NCBI RefSeq assembly: GCF_036322805.1
Contig: NZ_AP027272.1
Coordinates: 2,480,001-2,544,000 of the forward strand
Source: Planctobacterium marinum
GTDB lineage: Bacteria > Pseudomonadota > Gammaproteobacteria > Enterobacterales > Alteromonadaceae
Direction of reading: 5' to 3'
Length of the DNA: 64,000 nt
A program made the translations under genes and the position numbers. Each line of letters begins with the position of its first letter. Positions within the stretch are counted from its first letter, which is position 1. Below, in pieces: positions 9,968 to 20,156 of this stretch. Below the pieces are notes generated by a model. The model did not search any database. It saw only the letters and a list, made by a program, of their open reading frames with translations, and had not been told where the DNA came from.

Positions 9968-9991
9968 AAATTCAAACACCTGTTTGAATTT
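9968..9991. promoter_or_regulatory. PsrA-type operator palindrome before fadE
   Basis: Two perfect 11-base arms separated by CC form a near-perfect inverted repeat with the core CAAACACCTGTTTG (9973-9986). This matches the published PsrA motif [C/G]AAAC-N2-4-GTTT[G/C] for TetR-type fatty-acid regulators. It lies about 80 bp before the fadE ATG and 37 bp before the divergent amidotransferase gene. A PsrA-like regulator is encoded at about 25.1-25.7 kb in this window. Confidence 0.75.
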
Positions 9992-10071
9992 TAAGATTTA
10001 TGCTATAAATTAAACATCTCGTTTACATTTAATTTATGGGCAAACTTATCATACTGCCCTATGGAGCCATT

Positions 10072-12528
10072 ATGAATTTATTAATATGGTTTTTTGCTTT
10101 AGCGGTTTTAGTCGGAGCATGTAGCTATCTGCGCATTAAGTTGTTTCACAGCACTGCGCTCATCGCAGCCTTATTCGCCGTCGGTACATTCTTTGATGTT
10201 GTCGGCTTGTTAGGCTGGTTGGCGTTTGCTGCCGTTGCGGTTCCTCTTAACTCTACGGGGTTAAGGCAGCAATACATAACTGCACCAGCACTTAAGCTTT
10301 ATCGTAAGATTATGCCGGAAATGAGTAAAACAGAGCAGGACGCAATAGACGCAGGTACTGTATGGTGGGATGGCGAATTATTTAGTGGTAATCCCAACTG
10401 GGAAACTTTGCACAACATTCCACAAGCGCGTTTATCAGCGGAAGAACAAGCTTTTCTTGATGGACCAGTAGAAACTGTCTGCGGTATGGTGGATGAATGG
10501 CAAGTTAACCATGAATTAGCCGACCTACCACCAGAAATCTGGCAATACCTGAAAGACAACAAATTCTTTGCCATGATTATCAAAAAAGAATTCGGTGGTC
10601 TCGAGTTTTCAGCTTACGCACAATCACGCGTTTTACAGAAGCTTTCCGGAATGAGTACTGTTCTGGCCAGTACCGTAGGGGTACCCAACTCCTTGGGGCC
10701 CGGCGAGTTATTACAGCATTACGGAACGGATCAGCAAAAGCAGCAGTACATACCTGCCCTTGCTCGAGGTGAAGAGATCCCTTGCTTTGCCTTAACCAGT
10801 CCAGAAGCAGGTTCTGATGCGGGTGCGATACCGGATCAGGGCATAGTATGTAAAGGTCAGTGGAATGGTGAAGAAGTCGTAGGCATGAAGCTTACCTTCA
10901 ACAAGCGTTACATTACTCTTGCGCCCGTCGCCACAGTTGTGGGCCTTGCATTTAAACTTTATGATCCAGAAGGTTTAATTGGTGACGAGCAGGATATAGG
11001 CATTACTTGCGCCTTGATCCCGGCAGATACTAAAGGATTGGATATCGGCAACAGACACTTCCCGTTAAATGTTCCGTTCCAGAATGGTCCGATTCGCGGC
11101 ACAGATATCTTCGTACCGTTAGACTACATCATCGGCGGCGTAAAAATGGCTGGCCAAGGCTGGCGTATGTTGGTGGAGTGCTTGTCAGTAGGTCGCTGTA
11201 TCACCCTACCGTCCAACTCTACTGGTGGTGTAAAAACTATGGCATTGGCCACAGGGGCTTATTCCAGAATCCGCCGTCAATTTAAACTCCCCATCGGCAA
11301 AATGGAGGGTATCGAAGAGATGTTGGGCCGTATCGGGGGTAATGCCTACTTGATGGATGCCGTAACCAGCATGTCTACCAAAGGCGTCGACTTAGGTGAA
11401 AAACCTTCCGTTATCTCCGCCATCTGTAAATATCACCTCACTGAAAAAATGCGCCAATGCGTAATCGACGCAATGGACATTCACGGTGGCAAAGGCGTTA
11501 TGTTAGGGCCAAATAACTACTTGGGTAGAGGCTATCAAGGAGCCCCCATTGCCATTACAGTGGAAGGCGCAAATATCCTGACGCGTAACATGATGATCTA
11601 TGGTCAAGGTGCCATGCGCTGCCATCCGTTTGTCCTTAAGGAGATACGAGCTGCGGCAATCAAAGACAAAGAGCAGGCGCTACAAGAGTTTGACGAAGCC
11701 TTGTTCGGCCATATTGGCTTTGCCATCAGCAATACCGTGCGCAGTAAATGGCTGGGCTTTAGTGCTGCCAAGTTTATCAGCACGCCCTATAAAGACGAAA
11801 CACGCACCTACTATCAATCGCTCACGGCATTCAGTGCCAACCTTGCAATGCTGTCTGATATTGCCATGGCTTTATTGGGCGGAGAGCTTAAACGCAAAGA
11901 ACGCATTTCAGCGCGCTTGGGCGACATCTTGAGTTACCTGTATGTGGGCTCTGCAACCCTAAAACGCTTTGACGATGAGGGTCGCTTAAAAGAAGATTTG
12001 CCTCTGTTGCACTGGGCCATGCAGGATACGCTGCATAAGGCTGAAATGGCGATCGTGGACCTGATGGACAATTTCCCTAACAAGGTGGTTGGTCGTATTT
12101 TGAAGGTCATGATGATGCCTTGGGGTCGTCGCCATAAAAAACCTTCAGATGAACTAGAGCACAAAATTGCATTGATGTTGCAAGCACCAGGCAGCTCCAG
12201 AAGCCGTTTAGGTCACGGGCAATACTTCACCCCGACAGCCAATAATGCCATTGGTAAAATGGAGCAAACTCTGAAAGACATTTTAGATGCCGAGCCTATC
12301 TTTGACCGCATCTGCCAGGCGGCTAATGAGAAGCTTCCTTTCACCCAGCTTGATAAAGCGGCGCAAAAAGGCCTTGAACTGTCAGTAATAAACGAACAGG
12401 AAGCGGCACTTTTGAGACGCGCTGAAGCGGGAAGATTGGAAGTCATTAACGTCGATGACTTCGAACCCGAAGCATTAAGAGCGGGCTCAGCAAAACCAAA
12501 AGCACGCACCAAAGCAAAAGCAGCATAA
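10072..12528 (+). CDS. fadE: Acyl-CoA dehydrogenase FadE
   Basis: FadE catalyses the first oxidation step of fatty-acid beta-oxidation, acyl-CoA to trans-2-enoyl-CoA, using FAD. The 818-residue protein (E. coli 814) has two N-terminal membrane segments, then the acyl-CoA dehydrogenase fold with [14 protein letters not shown], the FAD/substrate block, and [13 protein letters not shown], followed by the long C-terminal DUF1974 extension peculiar to FadE. I preferred the ATG at 10072, preceded by GGAG, over the ATG at 10036, because the shorter product starts like other FadE proteins. A PsrA-type palindrome upstream suggests repression relieved by fatty-acid signals. Confidence 0.94.
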   Translation: MNLLIWFFALAVLVGACSYLRIKLFHSTALIAALFAVGTFFDVVGLLGWLAFAAVAVPLNSTGLRQQYITAPALKLYRKIMPEMSKTEQDAIDAGTVWWDGELFSGNPNWETLHNIPQARLSAEEQAFLDGPVETVCGMVDEWQVNHELADLPPEIWQYLKDNKFFAMIIKKEFGGLEFSAYAQSRVLQKLSGMSTVLASTVGVPNSLGPGELLQHYGTDQQKQQYIPALARGEEIPCFALTSPEAGSDAGAIPDQGIVCKGQWNGEEVVGMKLTFNKRYITLAPVATVVGLAFKLYDPEGLIGDEQDIGITCALIPADTKGLDIGNRHFPLNVPFQNGPIRGTDIFVPLDYIIGGVKMAGQGWRMLVECLSVGRCITLPSNSTGGVKTMALATGAYSRIRRQFKLPIGKMEGIEEMLGRIGGNAYLMDAVTSMSTKGVDLGEKPSVISAICKYHLTEKMRQCVIDAMDIHGGKGVMLGPNNYLGRGYQGAPIAITVEGANILTRNMMIYGQGAMRCHPFVLKEIRAAAIKDKEQALQEFDEALFGHIGFAISNTVRSKWLGFSAAKFISTPYKDETRTYYQSLTAFSANLAMLSDIAMALLGGELKRKERISARLGDILSYLYVGSATLKRFDDEGRLKEDLPLLHWAMQDTLHKAEMAIVDLMDNFPNKVVGRILKVMMMPWGRRHKKPSDELEHKIALMLQAPGSSRSRLGHGQYFTPTANNAIGKMEQTLKDILDAEPIFDRICQAANEKLPFTQLDKAAQKGLELSVINEQEAALLRRAEAGRLEVINVDDFEPEALRAGSAKPKARTKAKAA

Positions 12529-12547
12529 GCTGATATCGACACTTATT

Positions 12548-12577
12548 TAAAACGGTCCTTTCAGGGCCGTTTTTTTG
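12548..12577 (+). terminator. fadE terminator
   Basis: Stem AAAACGGTCCT / AGGGCCGTTTT (one G-T pair) with a TTC loop and a seven-T tract, 20 bp after the fadE stop. Confidence 0.85.
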
Positions 12578-12614
12578 TTTTGGGCCTTTTAGGTATAAAA
12601 AATCTTTTTAAATA

Positions 12615-12682
12615 ACCTAAACTTAGGCGATACTAACAGCACTAAGTGTCCAACGTGTCAATTGACCTACCGGAGTTTAGGT
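12615..12682. promoter_or_regulatory. Inverted-repeat control region before the GGDEF-EAL gene
   Basis: ACCTAAACT (12615-12623) is repeated inverted as AGTTTAGGT (12674-12682). The left copy also forms a compact palindrome, CCTAAACTTAGG (12616-12627). The elements lie 40-110 bp before the ATG of the REC-GGDEF-EAL gene and could bind a regulator. No known motif is recognised. Confidence 0.35.
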
Positions 12683-12722
12683 ATCGTTAATTGAATGATC
12701 AGCTTTTTATGAAGGTGCGGAA

Positions 12723-14555
12723 ATGCACGAAGATGATTTTCCAGATACCCGCGATTTCGCCAAAATATTGGTGGTGGATGACGATCAAATAAATTTAGAA
12801 ACCATTACTCATACCCTCGAATACTACGGGCACAATGTCTTTCCTGTAGAAGATGGGGAGTCAGCCTTAATGGCTGTTAGCGAGTTTTGCCCTGAGCTAA
12901 TTATTCTTGATATCAATATGCCGGGCATGAGTGGTCTTGAAGTTTGTCAACGGCTGCAAACTAACCCTGATACCAGCAAGATCCCAATTATATTTTTAAC
13001 AGGCAGTAAAACCGACATTAATAAAGCCTTCGAATTAGGTGGCGTAGATTACATAGTAAAACCCTTCAATACCCACGAAGTATTGGCTCGTGTTAACGTA
13101 CATGTGCGTATCAGCTTATTGCTCAATACCCTGGCAGATACCAATGCTGCTCTGGAAAAAATCACCGGCAGTCTGGAAGAGCAAGTTAAAGAACGCACCA
13201 GAGAACTGGCTCTGTCCAATCAAAAACTGACCGAAGAAATAGCTCAAAGACAGAAACTGCAAAATAAATTAGAGCAGCTTTCTCGATACGATATGACCAG
13301 TAGTTTGCTCAACAGAATCGCCATGGAAGAGCAGCTGGATTTTAAATTGCTGGAAAGTCAGATGTTAGAAGACTTTACGCTTTTTTATCTGTATATCGAT
13401 GTCGACCAGTTTAAAGTTATCAACGATACCTGCGGACATGCTGCGGGTGACCAGCTCATCAGAAACCTCGCAGAATTGCTAAAGAAAATTACGCTGGAAG
13501 AAGAAGTGATCGCGCGTATGGGCGGTGATGAGTTTTCCATCATCTACAACAGCAAAAATATTGAAACAGCGAAACGAAGAGCGATTGATATCCGTAAAGC
13601 TATCAACGACATGCACTTTGATTGGGAAAAAGAACACCTGTTTATCAACGTTAGTATGGGACTGGTGGAACTGAACGCCGAATTCCAGGACGCAAACCAC
13701 ATTATGAGTGTCGCTGAAAGGCTCTGCTTTGAGTCTAAGTCTCAAGGCGGTGGTGAACTGCTTATCTATGAGCAAGAAAAGGAAACCGTGCGCAACAATA
13801 CGCGTGCAGTGAGATGGGTGCCAGTAATCCAGCAATCCATAGAACAAGACAAGTTCACGCTTTTCGGTCAAGGCATCTACACCACCACCTCCTCGCAGCG
13901 CGCTAAATTCGAAGTGCTACTGCGCATGCAAAGCAGCGGTTCAGAGCTTATACAACCGGGACAATTTATTAATATCGCCGAGCAATACCATTTGATATCC
14001 GCCATCGATCACAAAGTGCTTTCAAAAACCTGTGAACTGATCAATCAGAATCCTGACTTTTCAGGCCAGTTAGCACTGAATATTTCCGGTGAATCCGTTT
14101 ATAAAGCCAGTTTTGTCGAACAGGCTTATGATACCATCCAGAAAAGCGGTATTGATGCCCGTAAGTTGTGCTTTGAAATTAACGAGTCATCAGCACTGAC
14201 AAACCTTAATGCCACCAGGCGCTTTATAGAACGACTGAAAGGCCTGGGCTGTACTTTTGCACTTGATGATTTTGGCACAGGCACGTCCTCCTATGGATTT
14301 TTACGAGATCTGGACGTTCAATATGTGAAAATTGACGGTAGCTTTATTCACAAGATTGGCTCAGAGAAGATTAGCCGCATGATGGTTGAGTCCATTGTCG
14401 CTATAGCCCGCGAAAATAATATGCAGGTCATTGCCGAAGCGGTAGAAACAGACTCAATGCTAAAAGTACTGAAAGAAATAGAAGTTGATTATGCCCAAGG
14501 ATTTTTATTGCACAAACCAGAAGCACTTGAAAATCTGATAAAGCGCCAGCACTAA
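12723..14555 (+). CDS. Response regulator with GGDEF and EAL domains (c-di-GMP turnover)
   Basis: The 610-residue protein has a receiver domain (about 13-130, phospho-acceptor D63 in LILDINMPG), a coiled coil (~135-190), a GGDEF domain with intact GGDEF at 267-271 (RMGGDEF), and an EAL domain (~360-605). In the EAL domain the first metal glutamate is present but the signature reads FEINE (E485) rather than EAL; the DDFGTG motif (D515, D516), VKIDGSF and AEAVET are intact. It may therefore both make and degrade c-di-GMP, in response to an unidentified kinase. I saw no RxxD inhibitory site just before GGDEF. The next gene, possibly a c-di-GMP binding protein, starts 23 bp downstream. Confidence 0.9.
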   Translation: MHEDDFPDTRDFAKILVVDDDQINLETITHTLEYYGHNVFPVEDGESALMAVSEFCPELIILDINMPGMSGLEVCQRLQTNPDTSKIPIIFLTGSKTDINKAFELGGVDYIVKPFNTHEVLARVNVHVRISLLLNTLADTNAALEKITGSLEEQVKERTRELALSNQKLTEEIAQRQKLQNKLEQLSRYDMTSSLLNRIAMEEQLDFKLLESQMLEDFTLFYLYIDVDQFKVINDTCGHAAGDQLIRNLAELLKKITLEEEVIARMGGDEFSIIYNSKNIETAKRRAIDIRKAINDMHFDWEKEHLFINVSMGLVELNAEFQDANHIMSVAERLCFESKSQGGGELLIYEQEKETVRNNTRAVRWVPVIQQSIEQDKFTLFGQGIYTTTSSQRAKFEVLLRMQSSGSELIQPGQFINIAEQYHLISAIDHKVLSKTCELINQNPDFSGQLALNISGESVYKASFVEQAYDTIQKSGIDARKLCFEINESSALTNLNATRRFIERLKGLGCTFALDDFGTGTSSYGFLRDLDVQYVKIDGSFIHKIGSEKISRMMVESIVAIARENNMQVIAEAVETDSMLKVLKEIEVDYAQGFLLHKPEALENLIKRQH

Positions 14556-14578
14556 GTTGTTAAAAGCAGGAACATTAT

Positions 14579-15178
14579 TTGATTGATATGAGTGAAATTT
14601 TGCAACAAAAACTAGAACAGTATCATGAATATTTCACCATCAAACACGAGCTGAAAGTCAATTTGTCTTTAATGCCTGAGAACTTCCAATTACCAGAGCT
14701 GAACGAGCTGAGCCATCACATGCCCTATGCATTCAGGATGGCCAGTGAACTGGCAGACATCGAAACAAAAGCACTTCGTCCATTGAGACATTTAGGTGAG
14801 CACGCCAGGGAATTAGCGGATTTTTTGAATCACCAGTCACGAAAAATCGATCTCATGATGTCCTACATCTTGCATCAGCAAGACAACGAAGAAGAACGCT
14901 TCACTACTATCGAATTCGGCGGTGCAGGACTTGCCATAAAAAGTACCACACAGATGACTGCTGGAGAGATTTATCAAGTTAAAATATTTATCGAAGAAGA
15001 AGCCTCTGCGGTTTTTTGTTATGCTGAAGTGATCCAATGTGAGTCAATAGACGAAAAGCATTATCGAGTCGCATTGTTACTCAACCGAATTAGAGAGCAG
15101 GATCAGGAGCTTCTGGTAAGGGCCAGTCTGCATCTGCAAACTCGACATCTCAAAAAACGAAACGAACAAGCTAAGTAG
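14579..15178 (+). CDS. Probable PilZ-like protein
   Basis: The 199-residue protein has a helical N-terminal half (~1-105) and a beta-rich C-terminal half (~108-185) with the layout of a PilZ domain (TTIEFGGAGLAIKSTTQM, then a V-x-CYAEVI strand and an RVALLL strand). A clear RxxxR plus DxSxxG c-di-GMP binding pair is not obvious, so the assignment is tentative; it may be a degenerate or YcgR-like PilZ protein. The TTG at 14579 is favoured by AGGAA 7 bp upstream; ATG at 14588 is the alternative. Its place right behind a GGDEF-EAL gene supports a c-di-GMP role. Confidence 0.55.
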   Translation: MIDMSEILQQKLEQYHEYFTIKHELKVNLSLMPENFQLPELNELSHHMPYAFRMASELADIETKALRPLRHLGEHARELADFLNHQSRKIDLMMSYILHQQDNEEERFTTIEFGGAGLAIKSTTQMTAGEIYQVKIFIEEEASAVFCYAEVIQCESIDEKHYRVALLLNRIREQDQELLVRASLHLQTRHLKKRNEQAK

Positions 15179-15197
15179 TTACCTGCTAAAAAATCGA

Positions 15198-18100
15198 ATG
15201 CAAAATACAATTTTTTCTCCCCAGCTGCCAGCCAAAGCTGGCGAACAGCGTTACTGGTGTAATCTATCTGGCAGCTCCCCTGCCCTGGCTATTGCCAATA
15301 CCGCGCTACAAACTGATAACCGAATTATTGCCGTTACCGCTGACTCTCCGGCAGCGTTAAAGCTTGAGCGAGAGATTAAGCACTTTATTAAACACAGTGA
15401 TGTTAAAGTGAGTGTCTTCCCCGATTGGGAAACGCTGGCTTATGACTCATTTTCCCCGCATCAGGACATCATCTCTCAGCGCCTTGAAACCCTATATGAG
15501 TTAACCCAACCGGGTAAAGATATTTACATATTGCCGGTAACGACCCTGCTGCAAAAAATTGCACCAGTGGAATACCTTGGGAAATATGTTCTGTTCCTGA
15601 AGCAGGGTCAAACACTGGATATTGAAGCATTCCGCAATCGTCTTAACCGAGCGGGTTATAGTGCGGTAAATCAAGTCATGGAACACGGCGAATATTCGGT
15701 TCGAGGCAGCATAATTGACTTATACCCTATGGGTACCACACAGCCTTTGCGACTGGATCTGTTTGATGATGAAATTGAAAGTATTCGCGCATTTGATCCC
15801 GATACCCAGCGTTCAGGTGAAAAGCAAAACGACATACGCCTGTTGCCTGCTCATGAATTTCCCATCAACAAGCAAGGCATTGAGCAATTTAAAGAAAATT
15901 ATAAAAGCCGGTTTGATGCAGCAATAGGCAAAGGCTCTATCTTTCACGATGTCAGTTCAGGTGTCATGCCTGCGGGTATTGAATATTATCTGCCCCTTTT
16001 CTTTGAACAGACTGCCAGTATCTTTGACTATATCAGTCAGGAGACCTTGTTTGTAACGCAAGGTGATATCAATCAGGCGATGGACTTTTTCCTTGCTGAT
16101 GTGAGTGAAAGATATGAGCAGCATCGATGGGATCCACTGAAACCCTTATTGCCACCCGAAGATTTATTTCTTCGCGTAGAAGAACTAAACCAAGCCATTA
16201 AACAATGGCCAAGGGTCAATCTCTGTCATGACGTTCCAGACAATAAAAGTGGTGTGGTGCAGTACCAGATAGATAAAACCCCTGACATCGCCATAAACGC
16301 ACAACTGAAAACCCCTTTTGTTAAATTAAAAGCCCAAATAAAAACCTGGCAAGACAATGGCACAAAGATATTGTTTTGTGCTGAAACCGCCGGTCGCAAA
16401 GAAGCCTTACTGGAGTTATTAGCTGAAGCGGAAATTAAACCTGTTTCCTATAACCACACCGATGCTTTTTTAAGTGCTCATGAGTCTGTCGGTATCTGCA
16501 TAGGTTATGTTGATAACAGTTTTGTTATAGAAGGTTCAGATGGCTCACTGGCGTTTGTCACCGAAACCGAATTACTTGGCCATAAAGTCAGCCAGCGACG
16601 ATTGCGTAAAAAACACACGGCAACAGACGAATCAGCTGTTATCCGCAACCTGGTTGAGCTGCAGCCAGGTCAGCCTGTGGTGCATATCGAACACGGTGTG
16701 GGTCGGTATTTGGGCTTGCAAACCTTAGATGCCGGTGGCGTAACTACAGAATATCTCACGATTGAATATGCAAAACAGTCTAAGCTCTATGTCCCGGTTG
16801 CTTCACTACACCTGATTAGCCGATACAGCGGTGGTAACGAGCAGGCACCATTACATAATTTGGGCACAGATACATGGAGTAAAGCGCGTCAAAAAGCGGC
16901 CGAAAAAGTCCGTGATGTAGCCGCTCAATTATTAGAGGTTTATGCACAACGAGAAGCTAAACCCGGTCAAGCCTGCAAAATAGACTGGCAGGAGTACCGT
17001 CATTTTGCCGACAGTTTCCCCTTCGAAGAAACCGATGATCAGCAGCAAGCTATTAATGCCGTCATCAACGATATGGGCTCAGCCAAAGCTATGGACCGAC
17101 TGGTTTGCGGCGATGTGGGTTTTGGTAAAACCGAAGTTGCCATGCGAGCGGCCTTTATTGCGGCAAGCCAGGGAAAACAAGTAGCAGTATTAGTTCCAAC
17201 AACACTGCTGGCACAACAGCATTACGAAAACTTCAGGGATAGAATGAGTCAATGGCCTTTTCAGATAGAAGTCATGTCGCGTTTTAATACCAGTAAAGAG
17301 CAAAAACAAGTATTGGCGGGCATTGCTGAAGGCAAGGTAGATATCGTAATTGGTACCCATAAGCTGATACAAAAAGATGTTAAATTTGCAGACCTGGGCC
17401 TATTGATTATCGATGAAGAACACCGTTTCGGGGTACAGCAAAAAGAAAAAATTAAAAGCCTACGGGCCGAAGTAGATATTTTAACCCTTACCGCGACACC
17501 AATCCCCAGAACCCTCAACATGGCCCTAAGCGGCATGCGAGACTTGTCAATTATTGCGACACCTCCAGCAAAACGGCTTGCGATTAAAACCTTCGTTAAA
17601 CAGCGGGATAAAGCGTTAATCCGTGAAGCCGTGATGCGCGAGATTCTGCGCGGTGGACAGGTCTATTTTCTGCATAACGAGGTAGAAAGTATCGAAAAGA
17701 CCGCCAGTGAAATTTCCGAAATAGTGCCAGAAGCTAAAGTTGCTGTAGCTCATGGTCAAATGCGTGAAAAAGAGTTGGAACGGGTCATGTCCGATTTCTA
17801 TCACCAGCGCTTTAATGTGTTGGTCTGTACCACCATTATCGAGACAGGTATCGATATCCCGTCAGCAAATACCATTATCATGGACCGGGCTGATCATTTA
17901 GGCCTGGCACAGCTACATCAATTACGCGGACGTGTCGGTCGTTCTCATCACCAGGCGTATGCTTACTTGCTTACACCGCATCCAAAACGCATGACCAAAG
18001 ATGCCACTAAACGCCTTGAGGCTATTGCCCAATCAGACAATCTCGGTGCAGGTTTTGAGTTAGCCACCCATGATTTAGAAATCCGTGGCGCAGGGGAACT

Positions 18101-18677
18101 ATTGGGTGAAGAGCAATCAGGGCAAATCACCACAGTGGGATTCAGTTTGTATATGGAGATGCTGGAAGAAGCCGTAGAAGCATTGAAAGCCGGTAAACAG
18201 CCGTCACTGGACAACCTCATGGCGCAACACACAGAAGTTGAATTGCGATTACCGACTCTGCTTCCGGAAGACTACATAGCCGACGTTAACATTCGCCTGT
18301 CTATGTACAAAAAAATCGCATCATGCAAAGACAAAGCGGCTTTAAAGGACATTCAAGTGGAATTAATTGATCGTTTTGGCATGTTACCTCAAGCGACTAA
18401 AAACTTATTTAAAGTTCACGAGCTTAAATTGAAAGCAAAGAATATCGGTATTCAAAAGATCGATGCCAACGCCCAAGGTGGATTTGTAGAGTTTGGTGAG
18501 CAAACTAATGTTGATCCAGGTTTTATCATTCAGTTAATACAATCCAAACCCGATGTATATCGCTTTGATGGGCCCCAAAAACTTAAATTCGTGAAAGTTA
18601 CGACGGATGCGATTCAGCGGTTGGCGTTTATTGAGGGACTGGTTAATGATTTTAATCGGCAACAAAAAGTTGCTTAA
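15198..18677 (+). CDS. mfd: Transcription-repair coupling factor Mfd
   Basis: Mfd removes RNA polymerase stalled at DNA lesions and recruits UvrA. The 1159-residue protein has the UvrB-like N-terminal region (D1-D3), the RNA-polymerase interaction domain (QPVVHIEHGVGRYLGL), and an SF2 translocase with Walker A GDVGFGKT (638-645), DEEH box (739-742), a TATPIPRTL motif and an HQLRGRVGRS motif VI, followed by the C-terminal D7 domain. Length fits E. coli Mfd (1148). It follows the PilZ-like gene by 19 bp and precedes csiV by 32 bp. Confidence 0.97.
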   Translation: MQNTIFSPQLPAKAGEQRYWCNLSGSSPALAIANTALQTDNRIIAVTADSPAALKLEREIKHFIKHSDVKVSVFPDWETLAYDSFSPHQDIISQRLETLYELTQPGKDIYILPVTTLLQKIAPVEYLGKYVLFLKQGQTLDIEAFRNRLNRAGYSAVNQVMEHGEYSVRGSIIDLYPMGTTQPLRLDLFDDEIESIRAFDPDTQRSGEKQNDIRLLPAHEFPINKQGIEQFKENYKSRFDAAIGKGSIFHDVSSGVMPAGIEYYLPLFFEQTASIFDYISQETLFVTQGDINQAMDFFLADVSERYEQHRWDPLKPLLPPEDLFLRVEELNQAIKQWPRVNLCHDVPDNKSGVVQYQIDKTPDIAINAQLKTPFVKLKAQIKTWQDNGTKILFCAETAGRKEALLELLAEAEIKPVSYNHTDAFLSAHESVGICIGYVDNSFVIEGSDGSLAFVTETELLGHKVSQRRLRKKHTATDESAVIRNLVELQPGQPVVHIEHGVGRYLGLQTLDAGGVTTEYLTIEYAKQSKLYVPVASLHLISRYSGGNEQAPLHNLGTDTWSKARQKAAEKVRDVAAQLLEVYAQREAKPGQACKIDWQEYRHFADSFPFEETDDQQQAINAVINDMGSAKAMDRLVCGDVGFGKTEVAMRAAFIAASQGKQVAVLVPTTLLAQQHYENFRDRMSQWPFQIEVMSRFNTSKEQKQVLAGIAEGKVDIVIGTHKLIQKDVKFADLGLLIIDEEHRFGVQQKEKIKSLRAEVDILTLTATPIPRTLNMALSGMRDLSIIATPPAKRLAIKTFVKQRDKALIREAVMREILRGGQVYFLHNEVESIEKTASEISEIVPEAKVAVAHGQMREKELERVMSDFYHQRFNVLVCTTIIETGIDIPSANTIIMDRADHLGLAQLHQLRGRVGRSHHQAYAYLLTPHPKRMTKDATKRLEAIAQSDNLGAGFELATHDLEIRGAGELLGEEQSGQITTVGFSLYMEMLEEAVEALKAGKQPSLDNLMAQHTEVELRLPTLLPEDYIADVNIRLSMYKKIASCKDKAALKDIQVELIDRFGMLPQATKNLFKVHELKLKAKNIGIQKIDANAQGGFVEFGEQTNVDPGFIIQLIQSKPDVYRFDGPQKLKFVKVTTDAIQRLAFIEGLVNDFNRQQKVA

Positions 18678-18709
18678 GCAGCTGGGTAACATCGGATTGT
18701 TCGTTTAGA

Positions 18710-20155
18710 ATGACAAAAACTCACTATCAGGAAAACAAATTGCGCAGGGGAAGTACCTTTAAATACTTGTTTGGTTTATTGGTTGCAGCCACTTTGGAAG
18801 TGCATGCGACACAGTCGCGCGATCAGGATCCGTGGTGGTTTGAAGTAGAAGCCATTGTTTTTGAAAGAGCTATCAATCCAGATACCATTGAAGAGCAATT
18901 CCCTCTCGAAGCGTCTTACATAGCAAGTAAAGATTTACCAGACTTCATCACGAAAGCGTTATTACCAGATTTTGATTTTTTACGACAAGGCGCTAAAACC
19001 TGCCTTTCTGAGGAAAAACCTCTGCCCTTACCAGCACAAACGGCTAAATACCCGAGAATCCTTGATGTCTCCAATATGCATGATTTGGCAAAAAAGCTTG
19101 AAAATGATGACACGGGAATATCAGAAAGTTTGCTAGCTTCAAGCTTGATGTCACAGCCTGAGTGGATAGTACAAAACAAGCCCTCTGAAACCTGGCAACA
19201 GGGCTTAGATACATTTTTCACTGATTTGAGCACTGAGTACAGTGACTGGAAAAGCCAATCCGAAGCGCCTGTTTTTTATCGAATACAGGCTGTTACTCAT
19301 AAGCAAAGCCCGCAGTCAGTGGATTTGCCAAAAACACTTTATTGTCAGTGGTCCTCAGAGCAAGCTTTGTTCAGTGATCCTGAAATAAATAAACTTCGCA
19401 ACTATGCTTTTTTACCTGAAATCCCTTCTGTAATAGATGGAATTGAACTGCCCTATTCGGATATTGCTTATGCCTTGCCGGCACAGCAGCTGCAACTAAA
19501 GAAGCTGCGCAGGGATATCAACCGAACCAGAGGCTTAACGGTCTTGCTACATACTGCCTGGCGCCAAAACGTGATCATTGGCAGAGACAATGCACCATGG
19601 TATCGACTGGTGGCAGGCAAAAACTATAGTAAAGAGTTTAATTATGCCGGCTTACCCTTAGATGGTCCCGCCAGCAATAACAAAACAGAGACAAAGACAC
19701 TATTTGAACAAATCAAAACGATTCTTGATACTGATGTTTCTGAAAACGAAAAAACTAGCTTGATACCAGAGCAGTTATTAGCGTTGCGCGCATCACCTTT
19801 GAATTCAGTATCAAATGAAGTGTGGGAACTCGACGGCAGAATAAAAATATTCATCGAATATTTAGGCCGTACCCCCTATTTGCACCTGGACAGCGACTTA
19901 AACTTCCGAGCACCTGTTTATATCGACTGGCAGGGACAAGAAGCCAATGACAGTGCTCAAACAATCACAGACTCATCTGGTATTAGTAATGCAATTGCGC
20001 CAGCGCCCAATTTTTTAAAAACCTTTCACTTCGACCAATTGCGCAGGATGATCAGCACAGAATTGCACTATTTTGATCATCCCTTATTCGGCATGGTAGT
20101 TCAGATCCGCCGTTATCAACGTCCTGAACCACCTGAAACCGATTTATCCGAATAA
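18710..20155 (+). CDS. csiV: CsiV family protein (peptidoglycan-binding, exported)
   Basis: The 481-residue protein has an N-terminal signal (KYLFGLLVAATLEVHA) and immediately after it DPWWFEVEAIVFERA, the conserved beginning of the CsiV family described in Vibrio, where the protein binds peptidoglycan and affects sensitivity to D-amino acids. The C-terminal conserved block KTFHFDQLRRMISTELHYFDHP is also present. The position directly after mfd is the same as in Vibrio and Shewanella. It ends 1 bp before the convergent transporter gene, leaving no room for a separate terminator. Confidence 0.8.
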   Translation: MTKTHYQENKLRRGSTFKYLFGLLVAATLEVHATQSRDQDPWWFEVEAIVFERAINPDTIEEQFPLEASYIASKDLPDFITKALLPDFDFLRQGAKTCLSEEKPLPLPAQTAKYPRILDVSNMHDLAKKLENDDTGISESLLASSLMSQPEWIVQNKPSETWQQGLDTFFTDLSTEYSDWKSQSEAPVFYRIQAVTHKQSPQSVDLPKTLYCQWSSEQALFSDPEINKLRNYAFLPEIPSVIDGIELPYSDIAYALPAQQLQLKKLRRDINRTRGLTVLLHTAWRQNVIIGRDNAPWYRLVAGKNYSKEFNYAGLPLDGPASNNKTETKTLFEQIKTILDTDVSENEKTSLIPEQLLALRASPLNSVSNEVWELDGRIKIFIEYLGRTPYLHLDSDLNFRAPVYIDWQGQEANDSAQTITDSSGISNAIAPAPNFLKTFHFDQLRRMISTELHYFDHPLFGMVVQIRRYQRPEPPETDLSE

Positions 20156-20156
20156 G

